A DNA stretch of 64,000 bases, taken from the NCBI RefSeq assembly GCF_025665335.1, contig NZ_CP106869.1, positions 2,010,501 to 2,074,500 of the forward strand, given 5' to 3'. How positions within the stretch are numbered: position 1 is the stretch's first letter; each line of letters starts with the position of its first letter. The position numbers and the translations under genes are program-made. The stretch is from Xanthomonas sp. AM6 (lineage in GTDB: Bacteria; Pseudomonadota; Gammaproteobacteria; Xanthomonadales; Xanthomonadaceae). Shown here one piece after another: positions 1 through 8,031 of the stretch. The notes beneath the pieces were generated by a model. It was given only the letters and a program-made list of their open reading frames with translations, made no database searches and had not been told where the DNA came from.

Positions 1-1027
1 CCAGGATCGGGTCGGCCGGCTTGTCTGGCAGCTTGGCGCCGGTCAGCGAGCGCGACTGCAGGCGTTCGCGCGCGTAGCGCAGGGCGTTCTGGTAGGCGCG
101 CTCGGACAGGCCGATGCCCTGCAGGCCGACGCCCAGCCGCGCCGTGTTCATCATCGTGAACATGGCCTGCAGGCCCTTGTGCGGCTGGCCGACCAGGTAG
201 CCCTGCGCGCCGTCGAAGTTCAGCACGCAGGTGGCCGAGCCGTGGATGCCCATCTTGTGCTCCAGCGAGCCGCAGCGCACCGCGTTGCGTTCGCCGACGC
301 TGCCGTCGCGGGCGACCTTGAACTTGGGCACCACCAGCAGCGAGATGCCCTTGGCCCCGGCCGGCGCGTCCGGCAGCCGCGCCAGCACCAGGTGCACGAT
401 GTTGTCGGTGAAGTCGTGCTCGCCGGCGGTGATGAAGATCTTGGTGCCGCTGACCGACCAGCTGCCGTCGGCATTGGGCTCGGCGCGGGTCTTGAGCAGG
501 CCCAGGTCGGTGCCGCAGTGCGGCTCGGTCAGGCACATGGTGCCGGTCCAGCGGCCGTCGACCAGCGGCTTCAGGAACACCTCCTGCTGCCAGGCCTCGC
601 CGTGCTGCTTCAGCGCCTCGACCGCGCCGTGCGACAGCAGCGGGAAGTTGCCCCAGGCCAGATTGGCGGCGTTGACCATCTCGTTGAGCGGCACCCCCAG
701 CGTGTGCGGCAGGCCCTGGCCGCCGAACTCGGTGGCGGCGGTCAGCCCGGTCCAGCCGCCGTCGGCGAACTGACGGTAGGCCTCGCGGAAACCGGGCGCG
801 GTGGTGACCGCACCGGTGGCCGCGTCCAGCGTGCAGCCATGTTCGTCGCCGACGCGGTTCAGCGGCGCCAGCACGCTGCCGGTGAAGCGCGCGGCTTCTT
901 CCAGGACGGCGTCGACCACGTCGGCGCTGGCCTCGGCATAGCCCAGGCGGGCGAACAAGGCCTCCACCTGCAGCACGTCGTGCAGCGCGAAGCGCAGGTC
1001 GGTCAGCGGGGCTTGGTAGGTGCTCAT
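1..1027 (-). CDS. Acyl-CoA dehydrogenase, C-terminal part beyond window
   Basis: Flavin-dependent enzyme that introduces the 2,3 double bond into acyl-CoA thioesters in fatty-acid beta-oxidation. Read leftwards from the ATG at 1027 it gives 342 residues and stays open at the window edge. The N-terminus (MSTYQAPLTDLRFALHDVL) is typical of the long acyl-CoA dehydrogenases of about 590 residues. MCLTEPHCGTDLG is the FAD/substrate-binding segment of the middle domain, followed by a beta-barrel region (SVSGTKIFITAGEHD). No partner gene such as an electron-transfer flavoprotein is visible. The family is clear; the chain-length specificity is not. Confidence 0.9.
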   Translation of the reverse strand, partial: MSTYQAPLTDLRFALHDVLQVEALFARLGYAEASADVVDAVLEEAARFTGSVLAPLNRVGDEHGCTLDAATGAVTTAPGFREAYRQFADGGWTGLTAATEFGGQGLPHTLGVPLNEMVNAANLAWGNFPLLSHGAVEALKQHGEAWQQEVFLKPLVDGRWTGTMCLTEPHCGTDLGLLKTRAEPNADGSWSVSGTKIFITAGEHDFTDNIVHLVLARLPDAPAGAKGISLLVVPKFKVARDGSVGERNAVRCGSLEHKMGIHGSATCVLNFDGAQGYLVGQPHKGLQAMFTMMNTARLGVGLQGIGLSERAYQNALRYARERLQSRSLTGAKLPDKPADPIL

Positions 1028-1093
1028 GCGGTCGCTCGTGACAGGGGCCGCGGCGCGGCCGAGGCGCGCAGGATACTACGGCGTATGGAGTGT

Positions 1094-1210
1094 GGGGCCG
1101 GGATTCGGGATTGGGGATTCGGGATCGGCAACAGCCGTCCTGCGCAGTGGACGGATCGCCGCCAAGATCCGCCGTCGCTTTTGCCAATCCCCAATCCCCA
1201 ATCCCTAATC
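1094..1210. repeat. Inverted GGGATTGGGGATT-type intergenic repeat, copy A
   Basis: The left arm at 1094-1125 is built from GGGATT heptamer-like units. The right arm at 1184-1210 carries the complementary AATCCCC units, separated by about 58 bases. The element lies between the 3' end of the HlyD gene and the 5' end of the acyl-CoA dehydrogenase gene. Its right arm overlaps the last codons and the TAG stop of the HlyD gene. A related element is at 24031-24155. Confidence 0.7.
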
Positions 1211-2203
1211 ACGGCTTCCACGCACGGTGACCGTCGCGGTCATGCCCGCCGCCAGGATCGTGCCCGCGGGGACGCTGGCCGGATCGATGCGCACCCGCAC
1301 CGGCACGCGCTGCGCTAGGCGGATCCAGTTGAAGGTGGGGCTGACGTCGGCCAGCAGCGAGGCGCCGGTCGGGTTGTCGCTGTCGGCGATGCCGCGGGCG
1401 ATGCCTTCGACCCGGCCGTGCAGCAGCACGCCGCCGCTCATCAGGCGGATGTCGGCGCGGTCGCCGACGTGCACCTGCGGCAGCTTGGTCTCCTCGAAGT
1501 AGCCGTAGATCCACATCGCGTCGTCGCGCACCAGCGCCAGCCGCGCGCTGCCGGCCTGGGCGTAGTCGCCCACGCGCACGTCCAGGTTGGTGACGTAGCC
1601 ATCGGCGGTGGCGCGCACTTGGGTGCGCTGCAGGTCCAGCTCGGCCAGGTCGACCGCGGCCTGGGCCTGCGCCACCGCCGCCAATGCCTGCGCCTGTGCG
1701 GCGCTGGCCTGGCCGCGCAGGGCGGCGGTGCGGTGCACGTCGGCCTGCGCCGAGCGCGCGGTGGCCTCGGCGTCGGAGCGCGACTCGGCCGAGATCACCG
1801 CCGCGGCGCGCGCGCGCCGTTCGGCCTGCGCGCGGCGCATCTGGAATTCGGCCTCGCTGGCCGCCTGGCTGGCGGCCGCGGCGGAGATGCTGGCGCCGGC
1901 CGAGCGCGCCTGCGCCTGCGCGGCCGCGAGGTCGGCGCGCGCCTGCTCCAGCGCCAGTTCGAAGCGCCGCCGGTCGACGCTGAACAGCACTTCGCCGCGC
2001 TTGACGTGCTGGTTGTCGGCCACCGCCACCGCATCGACTAGGCCGGACACGTCAGGTGCGATGCGCACCACTTCGGCGCGCACGCGGCCGTCGCGGGTCC
2101 ATGGCGACAGCATGTAGTGCCGCCACAGCGCGTGCGCGAGCAGGGCGGCGATCAGCACGATCACGGCGGTCAGGGCGAAACGGATCAGGGCAGGGGTCTT
2201 CAT
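1205..2203 (-). CDS. HlyD/EmrA-family periplasmic adaptor of an efflux system
   Basis: Membrane-anchored adaptor (332 aa) that links an inner-membrane transporter to an outer-membrane channel. One N-terminal membrane segment spans about residues 6-28. A biotinyl-lipoyl-like half follows (VRIAPDVSGLVDAVAVADNQ), then a long Ala/Gln-rich coiled-coil hairpin, then the second lipoyl half and a beta-barrel. I chose the ATG at 2203, eight bases after the DUF1656 stop; an in-frame ATG at 2236 would overlap that gene. Last gene of a marR-FUSC-DUF1656-hlyD operon, an arrangement like AaeXAB aromatic-acid efflux. Substrate is not shown by sequence. Confidence 0.9.
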   Translation of the reverse strand: MKTPALIRFALTAVIVLIAALLAHALWRHYMLSPWTRDGRVRAEVVRIAPDVSGLVDAVAVADNQHVKRGEVLFSVDRRRFELALEQARADLAAAQAQARSAGASISAAAASQAASEAEFQMRRAQAERRARAAAVISAESRSDAEATARSAQADVHRTAALRGQASAAQAQALAAVAQAQAAVDLAELDLQRTQVRATADGYVTNLDVRVGDYAQAGSARLALVRDDAMWIYGYFEETKLPQVHVGDRADIRLMSGGVLLHGRVEGIARGIADSDNPTGASLLADVSPTFNWIRLAQRVPVRVRIDPASVPAGTILAAGMTATVTVRGSRD

Positions 2204-2211
2204 GGCGGGAC

Positions 2212-2418
2212 TCACGGCAAAAGGAGCAGGCCGCACGCGGCGAACACGCCGACGTACAGGGCCAGGCGGAACAGCGGCGGATGCCAGGCGTAGCGGTACA
2301 GACCGGCGCGGCCGGCCAGCGCATCCAGCGCCCAGGCGGCGAACAGCAGCAGCACCGCCAGCACCAGCAGGCCGGGCACGTACACCCCGGCGATCGAGAT
2401 TTCAGCGGGCAGCGACAT
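2212..2418 (-). CDS. DUF1656 small membrane protein (AaeX-like)
   Basis: A 68-residue protein with two hydrophobic segments (about residues 13-32 and 49-66) and little else, the size and shape of AaeX/DUF1656 proteins found between FUSC and HlyD genes. It overlaps the 3' end of the FUSC gene by 17 bases, so the two are translationally coupled. Its precise role in the pump is unknown in the family; assignment rests on size, topology and gene order. Confidence 0.85.
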   Translation of the reverse strand: MSLPAEISIAGVYVPGLLVLAVLLLFAAWALDALAGRAGLYRYAWHPPLFRLALYVGVFAACGLLLLP

Positions 2419-4579
2419 CGGCGGCTCCTGGCGGGGTTGGGGCGGGCGCAGGCCCGCTGGCGAGGGCGGCCAGCACCGAGTCGGCGTCGAGCAACGCGCC
2501 GCGCAGCAGGTGCAGGTGTTCGCGGCTGCGTTTCCAGCGCAGAGGCACCAGGCCGTCGACCCGGCTCGCCGCCAGCGCCGCGTCGATGCGCTGCAGGGCC
2601 AGGCGGTGCCGTGCCGGCGACGGCGCCAGGTACAGCGCGGCCAGCGCCTGCACCGCCGCGTCCACGTCGGCCGCCAGCGCGGCCGGCAGGTCGCCGTCGG
2701 CGGCGTCGCGGCGCAGTTCGATCAGGGTGCGCCCGGTCTCGTGCACCGACAGCGCCCAGCCGAGCAGTTCGCGCAACTCGTCGCTGCCCGGCGGGGTGTG
2801 CGCGACGATCTGCTGGAACAGGTCGCGGTTGACGCTCTCCAGGCGCAACTGCAGGCCCGGCAGCGGCGCGCGCGCGGCCAGCGTGGTCTGCCGCCGCAGC
2901 TGTTCCAGCAGGCGCCGGCGATGCCAGCGCGTGCCGATCACCGGCGGCACGAACACGAACGCCACGCTCACCGCCAGCGTGCCCAGCAGCAGCGGCACCA
3001 CGCTGTTGAAGGTGGCGACGGCATCGAAGTGCGGCGTGGGCTGCACCGCCAGGATCGAGATGAAGGCCAGGTTGGTGCCGGTGGCGAAGCCGAACAGCGC
3101 CGGCTTGGACGCCAGGTACACGGTCAGCAGCAGGAACGGTGCGGTGCCGGCGACGAACAGGCCGTAGCCGTCCATCTGCGGCAGCACCAGCAGCTGGCAG
3201 GCCGCGCCCAGCGCGGCGCCGAACACGAAGCCCTTGAACAGCGAGCGCGCCGCCGCCGGCGCGTTGGCGCTGGAGGACAGGATCGCGCTCAGCGCCACCG
3301 CCTGGAACACCGCGGTGGCGCCGCTGATCCAGCCGGCCTGGATCCACAGCCAGCACATCGCCGCGACCAGCAGCGCGCTGCGCAGCGCGGTCAGCGCCGC
3401 CGCGGCGTAGTCGTTGCCGCGCAGGAACCGCGCGGTGTCGCCGCTCTCCTGCGGCGTGCGCCATTGCTGCGGGGCGACCAGCGCGGCTTCGGCGGCGACG
3501 TAGTCGTGCAGCTCGCCGAAGAAGCGCCGCAGCAGCGACACGCCGGTGTCGAAATCCTCGTGGCGGTCGCCCGGCAGGGTGTCGCGCACTGCGGCCGCGC
3601 GCGGCGCCAGCGCGTCGCGGCATTCGGCCAGCCGGCGCGCGGTCTCGGCCGTGCGTTCGCGCCCGCCGCGTTCGCTCAGCGCCGCCTTCAGCGGCCGGTA
3701 CAGGCCGATCAGCGCGTCGGCGACATCGCCCTCGGCCTGGCGCAGCAGCCGGTTGATGTAGTGGTGCAGCGCCTGGAAGCTGGTGGACACGGCCATGAAG
3801 CGCTGGTTGAGCAGGCGCAGGCGGCCGCTGCGCGCGCGCGCCTCCGGGTCCTCGAACACCACCGAGCTGCGCAGGTCCTCGATCTCCACCGCGTCGCGCA
3901 CGAAGCGCAGATGCGCCTGTTCCATCGCCGCGCGCGGCAACTGGCCGCCGGTGGCGTCGCGGACGAAATCGAGGAAGCCGTCGTAGGCACGGCGCACGGT
4001 ATCGCGCAGGGTCTGGCGCAGCCGGCTGGGGAACACCACGTCGCTGACCACGCCGGTCACCAGCAGCCCCAGCAGCACCTCGGTCACGCGCGCGACCACC
4101 AGCGTGAACACGTTCTCCGGCTGGTTCACCGCCGGCAGCGCGATCAGCGCCACGGTATAGCCGGACAGCACGAACGCGTACGCCTTGAAGTTGCGGTACA
4201 GCAGCGCGCCGCCGGTGCACAGGCCGATCCACAGCGCCAGCACCAGCACGAACAGCACCGGTTCCTGCGGGAACAGCGCGACCATCGCCAGCGCGGCGAC
4301 GCTGCCGATCAGCGTGCCCAACACGCGATAGAAGCCCTTGGCGAACACCATGCCGGTCTGCCGGTGCATCACCACCACCACGGTGATCATCGCGGTCATC
4401 GGCGAGGACAGGTCCAGGCGCAGCGCGATCCAGCCGGCGATGTAAATCGACAGCAGCGTGCGCAGCACGAACAGCCAGGCCTCGCCTTCGCCGCGCAAGG
4501 CCTCGGCCAGCAGCGTGCGCAGGCGCTGCGGCGGCGCCGCGCCTGCGGGCGCGCCGGTGTCGGCGTGGTGCGCGGTCAT
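2402..4579 (-). CDS. FUSC-family inner-membrane transporter (AaeB-like)
   Basis: Inner-membrane component (725 aa) of an efflux system of the fusaric-acid-resistance/AaeB family, which exports aromatic carboxylic acids. An N-terminal membrane bundle (about residues 36-180) is followed by a long soluble region. A second bundle (about residues 385-540) and a cytoplasmic C-terminal domain complete the family's duplicated layout. The start codon overlaps the stop of the upstream marR gene (ATGA at 4576-4579). With the DUF1656 and HlyD genes it forms one operon. A hydroxybenzoate-like substrate is inference from gene order only. Confidence 0.9.
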   Translation of the reverse strand: MTAHHADTGAPAGAAPPQRLRTLLAEALRGEGEAWLFVLRTLLSIYIAGWIALRLDLSSPMTAMITVVVVMHRQTGMVFAKGFYRVLGTLIGSVAALAMVALFPQEPVLFVLVLALWIGLCTGGALLYRNFKAYAFVLSGYTVALIALPAVNQPENVFTLVVARVTEVLLGLLVTGVVSDVVFPSRLRQTLRDTVRRAYDGFLDFVRDATGGQLPRAAMEQAHLRFVRDAVEIEDLRSSVVFEDPEARARSGRLRLLNQRFMAVSTSFQALHHYINRLLRQAEGDVADALIGLYRPLKAALSERGGRERTAETARRLAECRDALAPRAAAVRDTLPGDRHEDFDTGVSLLRRFFGELHDYVAAEAALVAPQQWRTPQESGDTARFLRGNDYAAAALTALRSALLVAAMCWLWIQAGWISGATAVFQAVALSAILSSSANAPAAARSLFKGFVFGAALGAACQLLVLPQMDGYGLFVAGTAPFLLLTVYLASKPALFGFATGTNLAFISILAVQPTPHFDAVATFNSVVPLLLGTLAVSVAFVFVPPVIGTRWHRRRLLEQLRRQTTLAARAPLPGLQLRLESVNRDLFQQIVAHTPPGSDELRELLGWALSVHETGRTLIELRRDAADGDLPAALAADVDAAVQALAALYLAPSPARHRLALQRIDAALAASRVDGLVPLRWKRSREHLHLLRGALLDADSVLAALASGPAPAPTPPGAADVAAR

Positions 4580-5073
4580 GCGCCGGCCTCCACGCTGCGC
4601 AGCAGCTTCTTCAGCAGCGCTTCCAGCTGCGCCAGTTCGCGCGGCTGCAGGTCCTGCACATAGCCGCCGAGCTGCGCGAACACGGCGGGCATGAACGCCT
4701 CGATCAGCCGCTCGCCCTCGGCGGTCAGGCGCAGCAGCAGCATGCGCCGGTCCTCGGCGCTGGGGCTGCGCTGGATCAGGCCCTTGTCGACCAGATGGCT
4801 GGTCAGGCGGGTGATGTTGGCCGATTTCTCGCTGGCCGCATCGCTCAGCTGCGACGGGCTCAGGGTCCCGTCCGGGCTGGCGTCGATCATCATCAGCACG
4901 TTGTATTCGGAATAGTTCAGGCCGTAGGCGCGCAGCATCTCGTTGCCCTGGTCCAGGATCAGCTTGTGCAGCAGCTTGATCAGGCGCACGACCGTGGCCG
5001 CGTCGCGCGGGAAGCCCGGATGCTTGTGCCCGGTCACGTCCAGGCGCTGTTCGGTGGCGTCGAAGCGGCTCAT
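4576..5073 (-). CDS. MarR-family regulator of the efflux operon
   Basis: Winged-helix dimeric regulator (165 aa) of the MarR family, whose members usually repress a neighbouring efflux operon until a phenolic ligand binds. The recognition region (TLSPSQLSDAASEKSANITRLTSHLVDKGLI) and wing (RSPSAEDRRMLLLRLTAEG) are clear at about residues 71-120. It is the first gene of the marR-FUSC-DUF1656-hlyD unit and lies behind an AT-rich palindromic control region (5091-5119), so autorepression is likely. A second MarR of identical length and similar sequence is at 61609-62106. Confidence 0.92.
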   Translation of the reverse strand: MSRFDATEQRLDVTGHKHPGFPRDAATVVRLIKLLHKLILDQGNEMLRAYGLNYSEYNVLMMIDASPDGTLSPSQLSDAASEKSANITRLTSHLVDKGLIQRSPSAEDRRMLLLRLTAEGERLIEAFMPAVFAQLGGYVQDLQPRELAQLEALLKKLLRSVEAGA

Positions 5074-5562
5074 GGCTGGTCAGGGGTGTTGTACATATGC
5101 ATATATTACATTTATGTACTAATTGAGCGGTAATCCCAGTTAAACGGGCTGTGCCGCTTGGCGAGCCTGGAAGCGCATGGCGCGGGGAGCCCAGGTTGCC
5201 GGCCTCGGTCGTCCGCAGCAGGTGGCCGCTGGTCAGGGGCAGGGCGGCCGGCCGGCACTATCCGTGCAGTGCCAACCGCAATCCATTTGCGTGGAAGCGG
5301 GAAACGCAGCCTGACGCTGCAACACGTTCCAAGGAACATTCCAGCCGCTGAGAGGATGGCCTGAGCGGTGCAGCGTCGGGGTCGTCGGATTGGCCGCTGA
5401 TCAGGCAACAGGCGCGGCGCCCATCCGCCGTCTTTGCCGGGCTCAGCCCGCAAGGTCGCGCGCTGGGTGCGTCATCTGCCGGCAGGGCATGGCGATGCCA
5501 CACCGCACCCTTAGGTCAAGCGCGCGCAGCGCCGCAAGACCGCTCGCCAGCGAAGGCCCCGC
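5074..5562. other. Gene-free stretch between marR and the LEA-type lipoprotein
   Basis: Apart from the marR control region near 5090-5120 I see no convincing gene. The short open frames have no recognisable domains or ribosome-binding sites, and their composition matches shadow frames of GC-rich DNA. Confidence 0.5.
5091..5119 (-). promoter_or_regulatory. Palindromic operator/promoter of the marR efflux operon
   Basis: An AT-rich island in GC-rich DNA, 18 bases upstream of the marR ATG. It carries inverted arms GTACATA (5091-5097) and TATGTAC (5113-5119), and inside them a perfect 10-base palindrome ATATGCATAT (5095-5104). A -10-like TAATAT falls within it on the minus strand. This fits a MarR dimer site covering the promoter. 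Confidence 0.65.
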
Positions 5563-6039
5563 TCAGCGCAGCACGCCGTCCAGTCCGGGCGCCGGGCTGA
5601 GCATGTTGCGCGTGTCGATCTCGAAGTTGCGCTGCTTCTTCTCTTCCGGCGTGGCGTCGATGCTGCCCTTGAGCGTGTACTCGAGGCTGCGGCGCCCGGC
5701 CAGCGCGTCGGCGACGGCGATGCGGGCGGCCGAGCTGGGGCGCAGCGCGACGCTGACCACGTCCGCCGTTTCCGGTCCGATCGAGATTCCTGGCGCGGTC
5801 TGCACGGTCCCGGCGGCTTCGCCGCCCACGCCCACGTCCAGGCGCACGCTGTCGTAGCGCATCGGGATGCTGCTGTAGTTCTGCAGGCGCAGGTCCAGCT
5901 TCCAGCTGCCGTCCATGTTGACGGTGAGCTGCTGCACGCTGGCGGCGGGGTCGGACACGCGGCGCACCATGCCGTCGCCGCAGGCGGCCAGCAGCGCAGT
6001 GCACAACACGAGCAAGCCGAAGCGGAGCCGCTGACCCAT
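5563..6039 (-). CDS. LEA type 2-like lipoprotein
   Basis: Small secreted lipoprotein of 158 residues. The start at 6039 gives a signal sequence ending in a lipobox (LLAAC, about residues 16-20), so the mature protein should be acylated. The remainder (VNMDGSWKLDLRLQNYSSIPMRYDSVRLDVGVG) resembles the LEA-2/WHy beta-sandwich found in bacterial envelope lipoproteins. The open frame continues upstream to 6618, but that extension lacks any signal peptide and reads through non-coding DNA, so I reject it. Function is unknown. Confidence 0.75.
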   Translation of the reverse strand: MGQRLRFGLLVLCTALLAACGDGMVRRVSDPAASVQQLTVNMDGSWKLDLRLQNYSSIPMRYDSVRLDVGVGGEAAGTVQTAPGISIGPETADVVSVALRPSSAARIAVADALAGRRSLEYTLKGSIDATPEEKKQRNFEIDTRNMLSPAPGLDGVLR

Positions 6040-6080
6040 GACCGGATTCCAGACGTGAAGACCGGCGAAGAATACTACGG

Positions 6081-6102
6081 CGCCGCGCAGCGCTGCGCGG
6101 CG
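6081..6102. repeat. Perfect 22-base GC-rich palindrome
   Basis: The 11-base half CGCCGCGCAGC is followed immediately by its exact reverse complement. It has no T-run on either side, so it is not a standard terminator. It lies 41 bases beyond the lipoprotein start codon. Confidence 0.7.
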
Positions 6103-6117
6103 CGGAGGGAGCAAGCC

Positions 6118-6175
6118 AAGCGGGTGTGGCTGGTGACGCCGTACTTCGTACCGGGCGAGGCCGCGCGCATGCTGC
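6118..6175 (+). pseudogene. Possible phospholipase D / cardiolipin synthase remnant
   Basis: The frame here reads KRVWLVTPYFVPGEAARML. The VTPYFVPG segment matches the conserved strand-and-loop of phospholipase D-superfamily proteins such as cardiolipin synthases. No HxK(x)4D catalytic motif or other PLD sequence is readable around it in the same frame, so at best it is a short relic of a deleted gene. Chance resemblance cannot be excluded. Confidence 0.4.
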
Positions 6176-6683
6176 GTCGGATCGACCTCCTTCGCTGCCG
6201 GTCGCGAGATCTCGGGGGGGTGCCGAAGCATCAGGCTCGACGCGGCGCCACGCCGCCGGTGCAGCCTTGGTACAGCGCGTACATGTACACGGCGATGCCG
6301 GCTTCCAGGCAGGCCGTACGCCGCAGCGGGGGCGGCGACCGTCGCAGAGGGGCGTTGGCAGACCCTACAGGACCGGAGCGAGTCTGCAGCAGCGCAATCG
6401 CGCCCATGGCAGGGATTGCATGGGGGCTTCGATGCCGACTTCATTGATCCCGCGCGTCCTCGCGTTGCCCTCGGCGGCCCGGCCCATGACCATCGCCAGC
6501 GGCCTCCGTGCCCATGCACGGGCCAGGCGCCGAGGACGTCACCAGCATGGGCGACGGCGGCGTCCGGCGCAGTCGGTGCGCGCCACGTCGTGCGGTAGGA
6601 AAATTCCGCAAGCCGCACTTGCCCAATCCCGATCGCGTCGCTATGATGCGCGTCCCCGCACCGGTCCTGCCGCGTTGCGCAGT

Positions 6684-6759
6684 GGCCGAGTAGCTCAGTT
6701 GGTAGAGCAGGGGATTGAAAATCCCCGTGTCGGCGGTTCGATTCCGTCCTCGGCCACCA
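6684..6759 (+). tRNA. tRNA-Phe (anticodon GAA)
   Basis: A 76-base cloverleaf. The acceptor stem GGCCGAG pairs with CTCGGCC, followed by A and an encoded CCA. The anticodon stem GGGGA/TCCCC encloses TTGAAAA with anticodon GAA. The T loop is GGTTCGATTCC. It is a single tRNA, not part of a cluster. Confidence 0.98.
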
Positions 6760-7003
6760 TTACACGAAGGGTCTGCAGAAATGCAGGCCCTTTTCTTTGC
6801 CGTAGTGCCAACGGGGCATGCGCTGCACTGTCGCGCAGGCGCCTGGCGACGTGCCATGCGTCAGCCTTCATCCAGGCCGTTCCGGCAACGGCCCGGCGAG
6901 CGCGGCGAATGGCCGCAGCGTGGCCCAAGGGCAGGCCGGCGGCGCTTTACATCGTTCCGCAGCTCCTGCATAAGGCTGTCTTCCCCTTTGCTGGATCGTG
7001 CGC

Positions 7004-7549
7004 ATGCGCCATTCATCGATCGCGACGCTGCTGCTGGCATCGGTGCTGTGCCTGGCGCTGCCGGCGCGGGCCGCGCAGCCGGTGCGCTCGGTCGCCGAGT
7101 TCGATCTCGGCCGCTATGCCGGGCAGTGGCACGAAATCGCGCACCTGCCGGTGTCGTTCCAGAAGAAATGCAGCGGCGACATCACCGCCGCCTACATGCT
7201 GCGCGACGACGGCCTGATCGGCGTGCGCAACGCGTGCCGTACCGGCAAGGGCGACCTGCTCGCCGCGGAGGGCGTGGCGCGGCGGGTGAGCGGCCATCCC
7301 GGACGGCTGCAGGTGCGCTTCGCGCCCGACTGGCTGGCCTGGGTGCCGATGGTGTGGGCCGACTACTGGGTGATCGCGCTGGATCCGGACTACCAGTGGG
7401 CGCTGATCGGCGAGCCGGACCGCAAATACCTGTGGGTGCTGTCGCGCTCGCCGCGGATGCCGCGCGCGCTGTTCGAGCAGATCAAGGCCAGGGCGGTGGC
7501 GATGGGCTACGACCTGGATCCGTTGCTGGTCGTCGCGCCGCTGGACTGA
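7004..7549 (+). CDS. Lipocalin family protein (Blc-like)
   Basis: Envelope lipocalin of 181 residues that would bind lipids or other hydrophobic ligands in the periplasm. A type I signal sequence (about residues 1-24, ending LPARA) is followed by the lipocalin signature GRYAGQWHEIAHLP. Later come the conserved WALIGEPDRKYLWVLSR strand and the terminal LFEQIKARAVAMGYD helix. Unlike E. coli Blc there is no lipobox cysteine, so it should be soluble. An in-frame GTG at 6998 is an alternative start. It stands alone between tRNA-Phe and the antitoxin-like gene. Confidence 0.9.
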   Translation: MRHSSIATLLLASVLCLALPARAAQPVRSVAEFDLGRYAGQWHEIAHLPVSFQKKCSGDITAAYMLRDDGLIGVRNACRTGKGDLLAAEGVARRVSGHPGRLQVRFAPDWLAWVPMVWADYWVIALDPDYQWALIGEPDRKYLWVLSRSPRMPRALFEQIKARAVAMGYDLDPLLVVAPLD

Positions 7550-7594
7550 GCGGGCGCGCCGGTCCGCGGACACCGTGCACGCGACATCCCGCCG

Positions 7595-7990
7595 TTAGCC
7601 GGCGAACGACGCGCGCGCCGCGTCCAGCAGCCGGGCGCTGGCGCCGTCCTGCAGCAGCTGTCGCGGCGTCTGGCCGCCGAGCTGCGCATGGCTGCCGTTC
7701 AACCACTGCGACAGTGCGGCAGGGTCGCTGCCGCAGCCGTTCCAGACGATGCAGATCATTTCGCCGACATCGGCCAGGTGCTCGGCGCGCAACCGCGGCA
7801 GCGTGTCGGCGTCGCGCGCCAGCCAGCCGAGCACGCGCTGCGCATCCTCGGCGGAGCCGTAGGTGCCGCCGCCGATCAGCGAAAGGGTGTCGGTCGTGCG
7901 CGACAGTTGCCCGGCCTTGTCGCGCTCGGCGCGGCGCATGCCTTGCAGCACCGCCTTGACGCGTTGCTCGTGGGAAATCTGCTGCGGCAT
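7595..7990 (-). CDS. Xre/MbcA/ParS-type antitoxin-domain protein (DUF2384), orphan
   Basis: A 131-residue protein. Its C-terminal part (SQWLNGSHAQLGGQTPRQLLQDG) matches the toxin-binding domain of MbcA/ParS/Xre antitoxins, where LGG-x-TP-x-xLL is the hallmark. The N-terminal half is helical and may be the DNA-binding part. Such antitoxins normally sit next to a RES-domain toxin, but the neighbours here are a lipocalin and xseA. It may be an orphan regulator or the survivor of a lost toxin-antitoxin pair. Confidence 0.65.
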   Translation of the reverse strand: MPQQISHEQRVKAVLQGMRRAERDKAGQLSRTTDTLSLIGGGTYGSAEDAQRVLGWLARDADTLPRLRAEHLADVGEMICIVWNGCGSDPAALSQWLNGSHAQLGGQTPRQLLQDGASARLLDAARASFAG

Positions 7991-8031
7991 GGGCGGGCAA
8001 CGATGGAAGCGGTGTCACAGGTGTACAGCAG

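Larger units (their letters stand above)
6040..6683. other. Decayed or gene-free stretch before tRNA-Phe
   Basis: About 640 bases with no intact gene. It contains a perfect 22-base GC-rich palindrome at 6081-6102 and a short coding remnant resembling phospholipase D (6118-6175), and otherwise only shadow frames. A position just upstream of a tRNA gene fits an eroded accessory segment, but I see no integrase or attachment-site duplication. Confidence 0.45.

Noticed and set aside
5563..6618. A 351-residue version of the LEA-type lipoprotein
   Set aside because: The extension upstream of 6039 lacks a signal sequence and would put the lipobox in mid-protein.
6684..6759. Integration of a genomic island at tRNA-Phe
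   Set aside because: I see no integrase and no second copy of the tRNA 3' end in the window.
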